A stretch of DNA of 64,000 bases from Hyposmocoma kahamanoa (Eukaryota; Arthropoda; Insecta; Lepidoptera; Cosmopterigidae), in contig NW_020653337.1 of the NCBI RefSeq assembly GCF_003589595.1, positions 5,464,055-5,528,054 of the forward strand. The letters run 5' to 3'. Under the pieces are notes generated by a model. The model worked only from the letters and a program-made list of their open reading frames with translations, was not told the origin of the DNA and ran no database searches. The position numbers and the translations under genes are program-made. Positions 10,751 through 21,539 of this stretch are shown here, piece after piece. Position 1 is the stretch's first letter. Each line of letters opens with the position of its first letter.

Positions 10751-11584
10751 TTATACTTTTTTTTGTTGAATTAGTGAGAGAGTGAGAATTGTTTTAATGT
10801 ATGTGAATAATTAAAATAATTATTCACACACAGTAAATTAATGCAGTCTAATTTGAAGTATTTTTTAATGTAAAGAGTATTTAATTTTTCGCCAGCCAAT
10901 CAACGGCCGTTTCCACCACGTTTAACCCCGCTACTAAAAGATAGAGTCCAGGAGTGGCGGAACCGGCCGGCGTGGAGTTCACTTCAAAGGGTCCGAAAGG
11001 CAAGATGTGAAAATCACTGCTTTAACGAGATTGTTCAAATACGAATTTATTATCAGTTAATAAATTTGTATAATCCTAGCATCATTTCACGCCCTCGAGG
11101 AGCGCTGCTACGAAAAGAACAAGCTCTACATTTTGCTTGCCTAAAAAAATACATTATTTACAAATCTTTTCGATTAATCGTGTCGTCATCTACAAAGTAA
11201 GAAACAAGTCGCAACGATAACCGTTCGATAATTATCGGCAATACGCGTTTGACGACACCCGCGGGTGCACTTTGTGTGTAGAGACATTTTTATTTCCGAA
11301 GCCGTCTGCCATTACTTGAATTGCTTTCGATTTGTTTAAAGGCGGCTACAAGTTTTATGTCAGAGAGCCATTGCTGCTTATGCGAACATTTTTTATAGAC
11401 GTAGCAATGTTAGTACTTAGTGCGAAGGAGGTTGAGCTGACTCGGCGATTCATGTATTTAATGAAATTATAATAGTAATAGTCAAAGCTGCTTTTAGCGC
11501 ATGCAAGTCATAATAATACGGACTAAACAATAAAATAAGTGAAAAATGTAAAATAATTCGAATTATGGTCAGATACTTGCTAAG
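10751..11584. other. No recognised gene
   Basis: Mixed AT-rich and moderately GC DNA (10900-11000, 11240-11440). No repeat partner found in the window. Confidence 0.4.
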
Positions 11585-11616
11585 ATCACCGAGCTCCCAG
11601 AACGTGAAGCTCGGTG
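11585..11616. repeat. Hairpin
   Basis: tcaccgagct and its complement agctcggtga separated by 12 bases: a 10-bp perfect stem. No T-run follows, so it is not called a terminator. Confidence 0.4.
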
Positions 11617-11819
11617 AACCTTGCAAGAAGATTAGGGATAAGATAAGCCAAAAGGAGATATCCTATCATAGGAAATAAAACATCAGTAATACGTTCAGAA
11701 ATCAGAATGTAAAAATATTTACAATTTAATATTTATTAACAATTATTTTGTTTGCGCTATAGGTCTATCTATGTATGATGTAGCATGTAGATACATAAAA
11801 AATTAAGAAAATTTATAAA

Positions 11820-11960
11820 TAGGAAATTTCATCGAGGGCCGTACCCTGAGGCATCGTGGCCTGATTACAGACCCCCTGTAAAGGGCCCGAAATGCTAGTT
11901 TGTTTAAAAAACAAATATACGCAATTTAGATCCAAAAAAATAGTGTCATGTCCTATGTGT
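11820..11960 (+). repeat. R12/R13 short repeat fragments
   Basis: gagggccgtaccctgaggca resembles 13623-13650. It is followed by gggcccgaaatgctagtttg and acaaatatacgc, which recurs at 38330-38405 and 61545-61625. Probably pieces of an interspersed repeat's 3' region. Confidence 0.5.
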
Positions 11961-12204
11961 AACAATCCGAAAAACCTAAGAACACGCTATCCCCTATTAC
12001 AACTCTGAGCGCTCCCGCACTCTGCGCAGGCAGAACGCCACCCTTTTTCGCATTAGCAAAATTACGTATATGCAAAAGTCTCTCTACTATTTAGCATAAA
12101 AAATCATCGACTATTTTCGTTCGTAGAACCTCTTACCTGAAAATTTGTCATTTAGCAGGATGTGACCTTATTACGACAAGGGTGAGAATTATTATATATA
12201 TGTA
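11961..12204. other. No recognised feature
   Basis: Short unassigned spacer between an R12 fragment and a SINE. Confidence 0.4.
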
Positions 12205-12437
12205 ATAACTGCCTCCGTAGCCGACCAGTTACCATGCTGGGCTACCACATAGAGGTCTCGGATTCGATTCCCGGGCCGGGAGAAATATTTACATGGCCTA
12301 CATTTATTTCTGTCATGAGTTTTGGTGTAATTTCTGGTTATCTACATATATGTGTGTCCATGGCACCCGCGGTACAGGGTTTCCTTAGTGCGGGGCAAAT
12401 GAGTGTGTGCGTTGTTGTTGTCGTCGTTATCTACAAG
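12205..12437 (+). mobile_element. tRNA-derived SINE (R2) copy 3
   Basis: The only + strand copy. The head is ctgcctccgtagccgaccag, the B-box is cggattcgattcccgggccg, the body includes tacatttatttctgtcatga, and it ends with gtgtgtgcgttgttgttgtc. The B-box retains the GNTTCGANNCC core. The (gtt/gtc) tract is the likely tail microsatellite. Confidence 0.83.
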
Positions 12438-12661
12438 TAAACATTTTCGTCGTCGTCAACCCGTTCTGCGTGCCACTACTGAGCACAGGACTCCTCTAAG
12501 AAAAGGGTGTAGACCACTCTGCTGGCCCACTGACAGTTAAGAATTTTACATGTTTGCCAAAGGTTGTGAAGCTTTCATTATGACGTTTTCCTTCATCATA
12601 ACACTCTACACGATTATTTTAGACTCTGAATTTATCTCTAATAATGAAAACATTACATCAT
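12438..12661. other. No recognised feature
   Basis: Unassigned spacer between a SINE and an R9 MITE. Confidence 0.4.
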
Positions 12662-13024
12662 ATTCTAATTACCTCGACGTTTCGGATGTATTGCAACGTG
12701 CATGATCTCGAAGGGACTGAAGAAGAGGCGGGTGTCAACATCTTCTAGCTGTGCGAGTTTTTCTAATTACCCGCACTTGGTCTTCATTGTTTATTTCTAC
12801 ACTAAGGTTGTCACTAGACCAACACACAACACTCACGATATCCGGCGGCTTGTTGGGCGATACTTGATGTCGTTTATATTTGTGGGATCCAGTCATCAGC
12901 AAATGAAGACCAAGTGCGAGTAGTTAGAAAATCTCGCGCAGCTAGAAGAAGTTGACACCCGCCTCTTCAGTCCCTTCGAGACCATGGGCATTGAAATAAG
13001 TCTGAAACGTGGAGGTAATTAAAA
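12662..13024. mobile_element. R9 long-TIR MITE
   Basis: A ~363-bp element with ~120-bp imperfect terminal inverted repeats. The left arm starts attctaattacctcgacgtt and contains gatctcgaagggactgaag and acccgcacttggtcttcat; each recurs inverted in the right arm (12895-13024). A single related arm occurs at 57396-57567. ORFs inside are arm artefacts. Confidence 0.75.
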
Positions 13025-13126
13025 TATGTTTTATAAATGATTATGTCCCGAACTAAAAACCAAATAAAGTGTGAAAATCGTGAAAGTTTAAATCAAGGTA
13101 ATACATTACAAATTAAAAAAAAATCA

Positions 13127-13194
13127 AGTTCCACCGACACTTGATGGATCGCTGGATTCAAAATCCAGAGCACTAACCATTACACCATGGAACC
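13127..13194 (-). tRNA. Decayed tRNA-Gln(TTG) pseudogene
   Basis: The minus strand starts ggttccatggtgtaatggtt and keeps an intact anticodon arm ctgga-ttttgaa-tccag with anticodon TTG. The acceptor stem GGTTCCA/TGGAACT is nearly intact. The T arm is three bases short and lacks the conserved TTC loop (ccatcaagtgtcgg), so a functional B-box is absent. Close similarity to the intact gene at 41920-41991 shows the origin. Probably not transcribed or matured. Confidence 0.75.
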
Positions 13195-13515
13195 GGTTGA
13201 ATTGCGAATTAAAGTTAACCGTAATATCAATTTACTTAAATGTGAATGGAAACCCTTTGCGCAAAGAATATTAATTATAATTTTTAAGAGACTATGACGG
13301 CAGTATGTTTAAACAGATGTATATAATACAGACGCTCGTCACAAGCTAATTGATTTTTAGCATTTTGTAATGTATTATGAATTAATCTAAAGTAAAGCAT
13401 CTATGCATAGTTTCGTAGTTTAAGCAATCAATTTAAGAGAAATTACCGAGTAAGTGACCCTTTCATTATCGCGGCTGGCATCACACAAAATGTCTTTATA
13501 CCTAGTGTCCATATT
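13195..13515. other. No recognised feature
   Basis: AT-rich spacer. Confidence 0.4.
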
Positions 13516-13519
13516 TATG

Positions 13520-13715
13520 TGAATAGTTTGTGTTTACAAGGCACTTAAAGAAAAATATAATACTTGACAAATCTTATTATAAAAATTTAAATACTAGGAA
13601 GTTTATATGTAGAAAATTTCCTCGAGGACCACACCCTGGAGCATCGTGCAGAAGGCTGGCAATATTCCCCCTTCGAAGAGCTAAAGTGAATACTTTTTGT
13701 GTTATGATTTAATTT
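13520..13715 (+). pseudogene. LINE C-terminal scrap plus R13 fragment
   Basis: The + frame reads FTRHLKKNIILDKSYYKNLN, resembling the tail at 10010-10110 (...TYIKRILIEKSYYKVED). Downstream cctcgaggaccacaccctgg resembles 11833-11855. Both suggest the end of a non-LTR element. Only a remnant. Confidence 0.45.
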
Positions 13716-13996
13716 ATTTTTTTTATATATTTTTTATATTATTTTAGTTTTCAATCTGAAAGTTTCTATTATGTTTTATTTTCCTTCTGTTATTCTCATT
13801 TTTTGATGTCATTTGTGGTTAACAAATAAATATATTATCTTTCTTTCTTTCTAGTTTAATAAAATATAAACGTCCAAATTAGTAAGTTTTGAAAAGATAA
13901 CACGTCAAGATCGGAAACTCTACACTCAATGTCGTTGACGATTAATTTTGTACCTGAGAGCAATTATCTAAATAGGTTTCTTTTTTGTAATAAATA

Positions 13997-14230
13997 GCGG
14001 GACGAACAAGTCGTCTGCCTGATGATAAGCTACACGCCTGCCCATAACAGTTGCAATGCCACACAGAGCTTTAAATCGCAAAGATCTGAGGGGCACTCCA
14101 ACTGCGCCCGTCACCCTGAGACATAAGTTGAAAAGTCCCATGTGCCTGTAATTTCGCTAGCACCCATACCCTTTAAAACCAGAACGCAGTAATGTTCACA
14201 CTACTGCTTGGTGGCAGAAATCCTTTGGAC
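13997..14230 (-). mobile_element. R3 repeat copy (b)
   Basis: Long reverse copy beginning gcgggacgaacaagtcgt and passing through cataacagttgcaatgccac, ctgcgcccgtcaccctgaga and gcttggtggcagaaat. Its 5' end (the right side) is lost. A run of 9-bp and shorter differences shows an old copy. Confidence 0.8.
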
Positions 14231-14780
14231 ATCACTGAGCAACCACGTCTCGCAAGTCAGCACTGACAACAGACACTGGTAAAATACTTTGCTTTGAGAC
14301 AATACCACAGTGACTATTTTGGCCGAGAAGTTATGACGTAAATTCCCGAACGCTGAACTGCCGCAACGCAGTAATAAAGTCAGAAATTAAGCAAGTAAAA
14401 AAAGCAGTAAAAAAAAGTGGTCTTCTTCTTACCGTATCGATGGCATACACTATATTATTGTGGCCTCTGGGCCACAATAGTATAGCCTCAACTACGCCGA
14501 TTGCTTCACTAGTAGCCGCCCTCCACGCACTACGACGTACCTTACTTTTACTTACGCCGTTTGGCAAATCCTTTCCCCACGCTGGCAAGTATGTCTCAAG
14601 GTTATAGTAGTAGCTTTTTCACAAAGAGTTCTACTTCTAGTCTATTTGCCAACAGCTCCGGTATCTATCTGGACATCAGGAAGAGCGCTATGCATGCACC
14701 TGGGCCAGCTCACTCAAGGCAGCCTTTTGAAAATCGGATGAAGTCTGTGCAAACGGGCTGATCTGGGGTCAGGACCAAAC
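14231..14780. other. Unassigned block with a strong hairpin
   Basis: At 14450-14485, ctatattattgtggcc, a tctg loop and ggccacaatagtatag form a 16-bp stem with one mismatch. A minus ORF (14331-14588) and a + ORF (14561-14761) flank it; both have mixed composition but no recognised motif. Confidence 0.4.
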
Positions 14781-15660
14781 TTAGAAGGTCTCAGAAGCTC
14801 CATATCTCTATCCCTTCTCATATACCTAACCTAAGAGTCAGTAGGGACGGTCACTATAAATTAAAACTTAAATAGAAAAGAACGGGAACGCTAGTCTGTT
14901 TCAAAATGTATGGATAATTATAATGGCATATTTCAAACCAAGATATAAATAATAAGATAGCTCCTGTTGCAAAATATGCTCAAAATGATCTTTTAATTAC
15001 AGCTCGACCACCACAACACTCTTAATTGTCGCAAAACATACAATCAAAATTACTTTTATTATTCAAAATTACTCACTTACACTTTGATATTTTTTTAATT
15101 ATAAATTTCCATACTTCGTAATTAATTTTATTTTTAATGTAAATTGTTATTTTGTTGTGGAATGCTATGTATAGCTAATTGGGTATTAATTTTATAGTGC
15201 TATATAAGAATGTTTTTGTATTATGTTGTATCTGTACCGACCATTATAATAAAAATAAAATAAAATCAAATTTTTTGTTGTCATTGTTTTTGTTTCTATC
15301 TTTTGTTTTATTTTCATTTGTAATCTTGTTTTAGAATGTGTTTCGCGTTTTATAAACATGTAAATGTATTATAGCGTATAGTGACAGTGATACCCTAAAT
15401 AGAGGACAATTAAGGGCGTTAACAGAACTAACCCTTCAGGACAGGGGATGATTAACAGTGCGTTTTGTAACTGCCACTGCAGCAAGGGTTGATTAAATTA
15501 GAGTTAAATAAGTTGACTAACTATCCAAGTATTATTTAAATGTAAAAGGTTACTAGCTTAATGTTTGTAATTACTGATGGCAAATGGCAGTCAGTTTTTT
15601 TTTATGATACCGTCCTGTCATATGATATCATTAAAAAAAAGACAAAAGAGACAAAACTTT
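14781..15660. other. Mostly AT-rich; possible conserved island
   Basis: 15110-15270 looks like an A/T-rich LINE-type 3' end finishing in aataaaataaaataaaat. 15370-15530 is less repetitive and includes agggttgattaaattagag. No gene seen. Confidence 0.35.
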
Positions 15661-15691
15661 AGTCTTTAATTTTTTTATTGAATTGATATTA

Positions 15692-16027
15692 GAGTGATTT
15701 CACATAAAAAATAATTGAATATCAATTCAATAAAAATTTAAAAACAGTGAATCTTTAACCCGGGCTGGTAGCTGAAAAGGTATCTAACTGGGTGACGAAA
15801 TACTTCCATACATTTCTCATAGATGGCGCTACGGCTAAAAACGTAGAAAAAGCAAATACAAAGATACTACAACAATCATATAGAAAAATTTGTGAGGTCC
15901 GCTGGTTCGTTCCGGGGCTTAGTTGGTACAGCGTCTGACACGGTATGCTAGAAGACGTCGGTTCGAATCCGGCTGGATCGCAGGAAAATTTTCTGAGTGT
16001 TCGATCTTTGTATTAATAATTATAACA
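15692..16027 (+). mobile_element. T367 tRNA-containing unit, copy A
   Basis: One monomer of a family seen about eight times. It starts at gtgatttcac, contains atagatggcgctacggct, then a tRNA-like region at about 15908-15983 with A-box gcttagttggtacagcg and perfect B-box ggttcgaatcc, and ends tcgatctttgtattaataat. The sequence just upstream (15668-15690) repeats attgaattgatat inverted, giving a foldback at its left edge. Confidence 0.8.
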
Positions 16028-16456
16028 AATTAGGTAAGTACTTAAGATTTTGGTAATAGTTTGTCCATAACCTCATCATATAAGTAACGAAGTGAAAATA
16101 AAGCACACTGGCCTAAAAATTATCTATTCACGTTCCCCTTTAAATGTTACCCTCACTAGTTAACATAATCTATAGAAACACATATATTAATCTATGTAAG
16201 TACATTTAACCGCACGTTACCGGTGTACAGGGCTCGAAAGCAGAGACAATAGCTTTAATCCCATTGTCGTAGAGAGCGATTTAGCTGATTAATTACGACT
16301 GCGTTGTGGGGCCAACCTTGTTTGAGCTCCAGTTTAATCTTGAGGCGATTCGCCTAAATGCGCTATATTAATTGTTGTTACGTAGAGTAAATAACTACAA
16401 AGGAAGTCCCTTTTATTTCCGAGAGTCCCTTTGGGGTATACTTTTAGTAACACTTA
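16028..16456. other. Unique-looking island between T367 copies
   Basis: 16250-16400 lacks low complexity, includes gctgattaattacgactgcg and ttaatcttgaggcgattcgc, and has no repeat partner here. A candidate conserved noncoding element; no ORF. Confidence 0.35.
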
Positions 16457-16795
16457 ATAATTATAACAAACTAGTGAAGTAATTTCACAAAAAAAAATTG
16501 AATATCAATTCAAGAAAAATATAAATACAGTGAATAACGATATCTCTAGCCAGGACTGGTAGCTGTAAAGGTATCCAACTGGGTGACGAAATACTTTCAT
16601 AGATTTCGCTATAGATTCATCTATATGACGCTACGGCTAAAAAGTTGTTGAAAATCGAATACAAAGATCCGACAAAACAAGCACATAGAGAAATCCGTGA
16701 GGAAAGCACGGTTTGCTAAAAGACGTCGGTTCGAATCCGGCCGGATCGAAGGAATATTTCCTAATTGTTCGATCTTTGCAGTAATAATTACAACA
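16457..16795 (+). mobile_element. T367 unit, copy B (A-box deleted)
   Basis: Starts ttataacaaactagtgaagt and runs through ggactggtagctgtaaagg and gacgtcggttcgaatccggc to aataattacaac. Relative to copies A and F it lacks ~40 bases holding the tRNA-like 5' half including the A-box, so it should not be transcribable by Pol III. Confidence 0.8.
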
Positions 16796-17004
16796 TTTAA
16801 TAACTTAAAGATTACACCAGCACATCATATATGCGCCAGCACCCACACCGCACCAATACAGAGCTAGCACAGCGCCAAGACAGCGCCAGAACCCAAGGCA
16901 GCACCGCCCCAGCAGAGCACGTAAGCTCCGCCATCCTCGTGGCGTCTTCCAATCGTCCACTATTTCTATATACTAAATTAATGAAGCGCGACTTTCAATT
17001 TTAC
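16796..17004. other. Degenerate CAG/CCA-rich spacer
   Basis: 16820-16925 is a degenerate repeat of agcaccca/gcgccag-type units (cagcacc, gcgccaa, gcgccag, gcaccgc). Probably a decayed minisatellite. Confidence 0.4.
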
Positions 17005-17390
17005 TAATACTAATCATTCAAATGAGCAAATCATTCGCCTTAGTCGAATCCAAGCACAATCATTCGACTCGAGTCGAATAATTACCGATGTCAAATGATT
17101 ATTATGTCGGAACTCCACCAGATCATTCACCACGTCCATATCAAAATATCTCTGGCCCCCTCACATATACGGTAGGTATTTACCATATGTCAGAGAGGGC
17201 TAGGTGATTAGGAGTATCGCTGTGTTCTATGGAATCTATGGATTTGTAATGAATGATCATTCAAAACATTCGGATACGAAAATTAGTAGGTTACTAATTT
17301 GTCATTCGAATGACAAGATTAGTAATTACTAACGAGTCGAATATTGAAATCTTTCGCGAATCGCGCATCGCTATTCTAAATCTTTAAAAC
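17005..17390 (-). mobile_element. R10 repeat copy 2
   Basis: Reverse-complement homologue of 10385-10750, with atgtcagagagggctaggtg and ttagtaattactaacgagtc. Contains many attcg/cgaat motifs. Class unknown. Confidence 0.72.
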
Positions 17391-18169
17391 ATACTTTATA
17401 TTATGACCGAAAAAAACAATTGTTTTATATTCCGGCAACAATATTTCGTTTCATTCGCAAAACCCGAATATTTCGTTTCGTTGAAAATTACGGTAAAATT
17501 GTTTGACCATCATGAATAATAAGTAAACTTGTTATAACATTAATATATAATAATATTTATATAAATAATAAAGTTATTTGCGTAATAAGGTTATAATAAT
17601 AATAAATATAATATAATAAACCTTAATTAAGTACCTGCGTATATTTGGAATCTTAGCTATCTTTTTGATGTCTGATTAACATTCAACGCAATTTTTATTA
17701 AGCCGTTTAAATATACTGGGTCTCAGAAAAGGATAAAAATTACAACACAATAACTGTAAAACTATAAAAGCAAGAAATTATAGTAAATAATATTGTTATT
17801 TACTATGATATATGACTCTACGGTCAATATTTACAAATCTATCTCAAATGCAGAGTCTATATTACAACCTTACTTAAGTATTTAACGTCAACTTTTTCAC
17901 TTCTATTATGCATCGTTTAAGAAACAGAATGTCCTTTTAATAAACGTCTTTCAACACTTAAGGCTCAAGATCTTTATTAAGTCCTAATCAAGTACAAAGT
18001 TTTAGCCACTTGAGATATCATCCAAGATGCCCTTGATTATAACCCATTTAAGCTTGAGATGCAGCCGATCACTTAAATAGCTTGGAGTCTGTTTATTAAT
18101 ATGGGTACAATAAAATTACGCATGCACACATTTAAATAATACTTTTTTATAGTAGCAAGCGGATCCGTG
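17391..18169. other. AT-rich, nothing recognised
   Basis: Long TA-rich tracts at about 17520-17620; no repeat or gene supported. Confidence 0.45.
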
Positions 18170-18352
18170 AAGATCCGTGGGTCACTGCCACTGCGCCCGC
18201 ACACTGAAACATAATTATGTTGACATATCCAATGTGCCTATAATTTCACCAGCACCCTTATATCCTTCAAAACCGGTGCTTATTGTTTTGCGGCAGAAAT
18301 AGGTAATGCCGCAGTACTTCCCTGGACTAACTCTTTTACAAGGAGCTCTACT
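18170..18352 (-). mobile_element. R3 repeat copy (c)
   Basis: Reverse fragment from ccactgcgcccgcac through ataatttcaccagcacc and gcggcagaaataggtaatg to aaggagctctactact. The 3' third is missing. Confidence 0.75.
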
Positions 18353-19064
18353 ACTATTGAAATTACATATACATTATCATTTTGAATCTTATTTACTCGC
18401 TAATACTACTCTCTTAATCCTATTTTTGTAAGGGACATAAAATCAGAAAACAGAACCAACCGAAATCAAACACAAGCATAGGACCGTCCTAATTAGAAAA
18501 CAAATTACGGAAAAGGTCCTGCAGCATTCCCAACACACTAAGGGATTTATTATGGAAACAAATCCCTTTCATTTTGTACAAAAAAAAACTCGCGAGGCAG
18601 CCATTTTCCCGTGTCCTTTTCATTTTTGTTTTCTTCGCATACGTTTTGGGAACGTTCAAAATTTCAATTTTGAATAAAGAACATATTTTATTGTTTTTTT
18701 ATATAATTTTTTTTTCGTAGCTATAGAGACAGCATTTGCTTAAATAAAATTATATATTTTATTTCCCAAATAACTTGTCCGAGATTAATATTTACTTACT
18801 TTACTGTACTTGCTGGAATATACGTATATATACTATTGCCTACTGAAACCACTAACGATTGCTACGTACCTACCCCCATCTCTTTCTACCGTCAGGGGAT
18901 TTATATATTCATCTGTTTCGCATTTCAGTGTGAAATCAGTCCGACAAATTAAATCCCTCCTCAGATTATTACATTGCTCAGTGACTGTTCATAAATAATC
19001 CACAGGGAGCGCGGTTTGCTCTACGCGAGAAGCAGTTATTTGAATTTCGAATACAAATTTATTT
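18353..19064. other. No recognised feature
   Basis: AT-rich. A 62-aa + ORF (18810-18998) shows no family features. Confidence 0.4.
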
Positions 19065-19072
19065 GAAATATC

Positions 19073-19099
19073 CATTGACTTACAAATAAAAAGTCAATG
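19073..19099. mobile_element. 27-bp micro-MITE (M8 family)
   Basis: The element is cattgacttacaa...agtcaatg: only the two ends of the M8 family (compare 5894-6168 and 49466-49751) with essentially no interior. It is flanked by a perfect 8-bp duplication GAAATATC at 19065-19072 and 19100-19107. This is either an extreme internal deletion or a remnant of incomplete excision and repair. Confidence 0.8.
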
Positions 19100-19214
19100 G
19101 AAATATCGCTTGAAATTTAAATATTATTAAAAAGGATAATTATTTCGAAATCATTTATAGATTTAGAAATGATTTCGAATTTCTAATATAATGTATGACT
19201 TTTTTTATTCATGC

Positions 19215-19352
19215 TAAGTAATGGGACATATAAATCGTGTGCTTAGTGGTAAGCGACAAGCCTGTACATAACAGTTGCAGTGCGAGAGTTTTAACAGGTA
19301 AAGATCGAAGGGGCACTGTCGCTGCGCCCGTCACCAAGACACATGAGCTGAG
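19215..19352 (-). mobile_element. R3 copy (d), segment 1 of 3
   Basis: Reverse R3 sequence: gtggtaagcgacaagcctgt, cataacagttgcagtgc and ctgcgcccgtcaccaagaca. It breaks off where R3 normally continues cataagttgacaag; that continuation is found at 19859 beyond a LINE insertion. Confidence 0.72.
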
Positions 19353-19858
19353 AACTGTACCAAGCACAAGTCCGGTCGTGCATGGAGTACAGTCGCCACT
19401 TATGGGATGGCTTTGCTTAATACCAACTGGCGGGCCAAGAGGCTTATAGGTGACTCGGAATTAGTGGAGCCGAAGCTGCAGAGCCTTGAACACCGCCGTA
19501 AAGTTGCCTGCTTATCGGTATTCTACAGGATATATCACGGAGAGTGTGCGGTGGAATTGCATAATTTGATTCCGCCTTCCCCTTTTCATCTTCGGGGAAC
19601 TAGACGTGGGCTGGGATTCCACCCCTATGTTGTGGATATTGTCAGAATTCGCATACAGCGTTTCGCTTCCACATTTATATGGCGAGCGGCTGGAGAGTGG
19701 AATTCCCTACCTGCGGACTTATTCCCCGAACGCTATAACTTGGACCTTTTCAAGGCGAGAGTAAATAGGTATTACTTAGGTGTGCATCGTCGACCTCATT
19801 ATCACTTTGGATCAGGTGAGATGGAGGTCAAATGCGCACTTATTTTTTATATTAAAAA
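19353..19858 (+). pseudogene. CR1/Jockey-type LINE 3' fragment A
   Basis: 5'-truncated non-LTR element. A + frame at about 19381-19420 reads CMEYSRHLWDGFA, part of the post-RT region. After a frame break, 19407-19800 reads RRKVACLSVFYRIYHGECAV and later AAGEWNSLPADLFPERYNLD, then ends near a YYLGVHRR tail. This matches the C-terminal region of CR1/Jockey-like polymerases. An A-rich end lies at 19848-19860. The flanks cacatgagctgagaa and aaataagttgacaa are related to one another as a diverged target duplication within R3, consistent with retrotransposition. Confidence 0.78.
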
Positions 19859-19902
19859 AAATAAGTTGACAAGTCCCATGTGGCCTATAATTCAGCCAGC
19901 CA
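19859..19902 (-). mobile_element. R3 copy (d), segment 2 of 3
   Basis: ataagttgacaagtcccatg then tggcctataattcagccagc is the next stretch of R3, isolated between two LINE insertions. Confidence 0.7.
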
Positions 19903-20958
19903 GCTTGCTGTCTGAGCGAAGCATAAAAGTCGCTGTCGACGGATTGTGCTCGAACACCATGCTCATCAACGCCGGCGTTCCGCAAGGATCTGTGATCTAT
20001 AACCAACTCTGTTCATCCTGCATATCAATGATATGTTATTAACTAGTAACATTCATTGCTATGCGGATGACAGTACCGGTGATGCCTATTATACAGGTCG
20101 CACAAATATGCACAAGTGGAATAAAACAGACTGCAACTTGTGTCCAAAATCGAGACTTCTTTGGAGCAGGTCTCAGAATCGGGTCAAGAGAATTTAGTAA
20201 AATTTAACACCCCGCAAAGACACAAGTGTGCGCGTTTACCGCTAAAAAATCCCAATTCGTAATAGCGCCAAAGTTCCAGAACACTGCCCTTACCATCTCA
20301 AAGAGTATTGGGATACTTGGAGTCGAAATCACGAGCGAAGTCCAGTTCCGGAGTCATTTGGAGAGCAAAGCCAAACTGGTTTCAAAAAAGCTCGGAGTAC
20401 TCAATAGAGCGAAGCAGTACTTCTCTCCAGGTCACCGACTTTTGTTATATATACGGCCTCATATGGAGTATTGCTCGCATCTCTGGGCAGGAGCTCCTCC
20501 AGGGGCTGTTCATATTATCGATGATCCCAAACTCACAGACGGTATGGAGCCCTTTAGCTTACGGAGAGACGTTGGCTCTCTGTGTGTGTTCTACCGTCTT
20601 TGTAATGGGGAGTTCTCTGAGGAACTTTTCGAACTGGTGCCACTGTCTCGTACCATCGCAGCTCCCGCCAAAGGAGTAGAGTCCATCCCCACATCTTAGA
20701 TGCCTGGCATTGTAAGACCTCTCGCAAAGGCATCTCGTTCGTTCCTTCCTTGAATCTGCAAGATATGGAATGATCTTCCTCCTGAAGTGTTCCCTTTGCG
20801 CTATGACATGGGGTTCTTCAAAAAGCGTGTTTACAGGGCTCTCAAAGGCTGGCAACGCATAGGCAGCTTATCTGATGTTGCAGATGTCCATGGGAGACGA
20901 TGACCGCCTCCCATCAAGCGGCTCGTCGGCTCGTTTGCCTCCTTCTTTCATAAAAAAA
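19903..20958 (+). pseudogene. CR1/Jockey-type LINE fragment B (RT palm to 3' end)
   Basis: 5'-truncated copy that begins inside the reverse transcriptase. Visible motifs are NAGVPQGSV (palm), a YADDSTGDA catalytic stretch at about 20055-20085 in another frame, GILGVEITSEVQFRSHLESK and ARAKQYFSPGH-like thumb sequence at 20290-20440, RPHMEYCSHLWAGAP at 20452-20496, and RRDVGSLCVFYRLCNGEFSE. A final frame at 20760-20900 has WNDLPPEVFPLRYDMGFFKK and ends VHGRR then stop. Several frameshifts break it. The 3' end is cataaaaaaaa at 20950-20958. Flanks aattcagccagc and atttcaactgca look like a diverged target duplication. Confidence 0.85.
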
Positions 20959-21066
20959 AATTTCAACTGCACCCCTACCCTTCTAAGCCGGAACGCAGTA
21001 ATGCTCACGTTATTGCTTGGCAACAGAAATAGGTAAGGTGGCACTACTTCCCTGGACGAACTTTAT
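20959..21066 (-). mobile_element. R3 copy (d), segment 3 of 3
   Basis: ctgcacccctacccttctaa, gaacgcagtaatgctcac and caacagaaataggtaaggtg complete the R3 copy started at 19215, ending ttccctggacgaac. Confidence 0.75.
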
Positions 21067-21539
21067 TAAACTGCTACATAATAACTACCTACATGACGCA
21101 CCTCGCTCCTTTCTAGTATTTAAATATGTAAGTATTTTTAGGTTAGTGAGTTAGACATTAAACGTTCGTCATAACACAGTGACGTCTCATTTACGCTCAA
21201 TCCTGGTTCCCACATCCCACTTATCTTAATTTTATTACTAAGTATTTATGTGGTCTTACTAACGGTACAAGCAAATTAACTGACAAAAGATCACAGACAG
21301 TTTACTTGGACGTTCGTGGTTATTCCTATATGTGTTACACAGTTTTCTGAAATAACTTCACTCCCACAAAATTAAACTGACTTGATTGCTTGCCGTATCA
21401 TCAGAGTTATAAATTCATGATTAAACTTGTAAATATGTATTGGTATTGGTACCAACTTTCAATATAAAAGGGAAGTAAAAATATATGAAATAAATGATAG
21501 GACCATAAACAAAATTACTGGCAAGCTAGAGTTCACAAT
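21067..21539. other. No recognised feature
   Basis: AT-rich unassigned DNA. Confidence 0.4.

Noticed and set aside
14331..14588. 85-aa minus ORF as a gene
   Set aside because: Crosses a strong hairpin and overlaps an opposing ORF; no family motif, so left unassigned.
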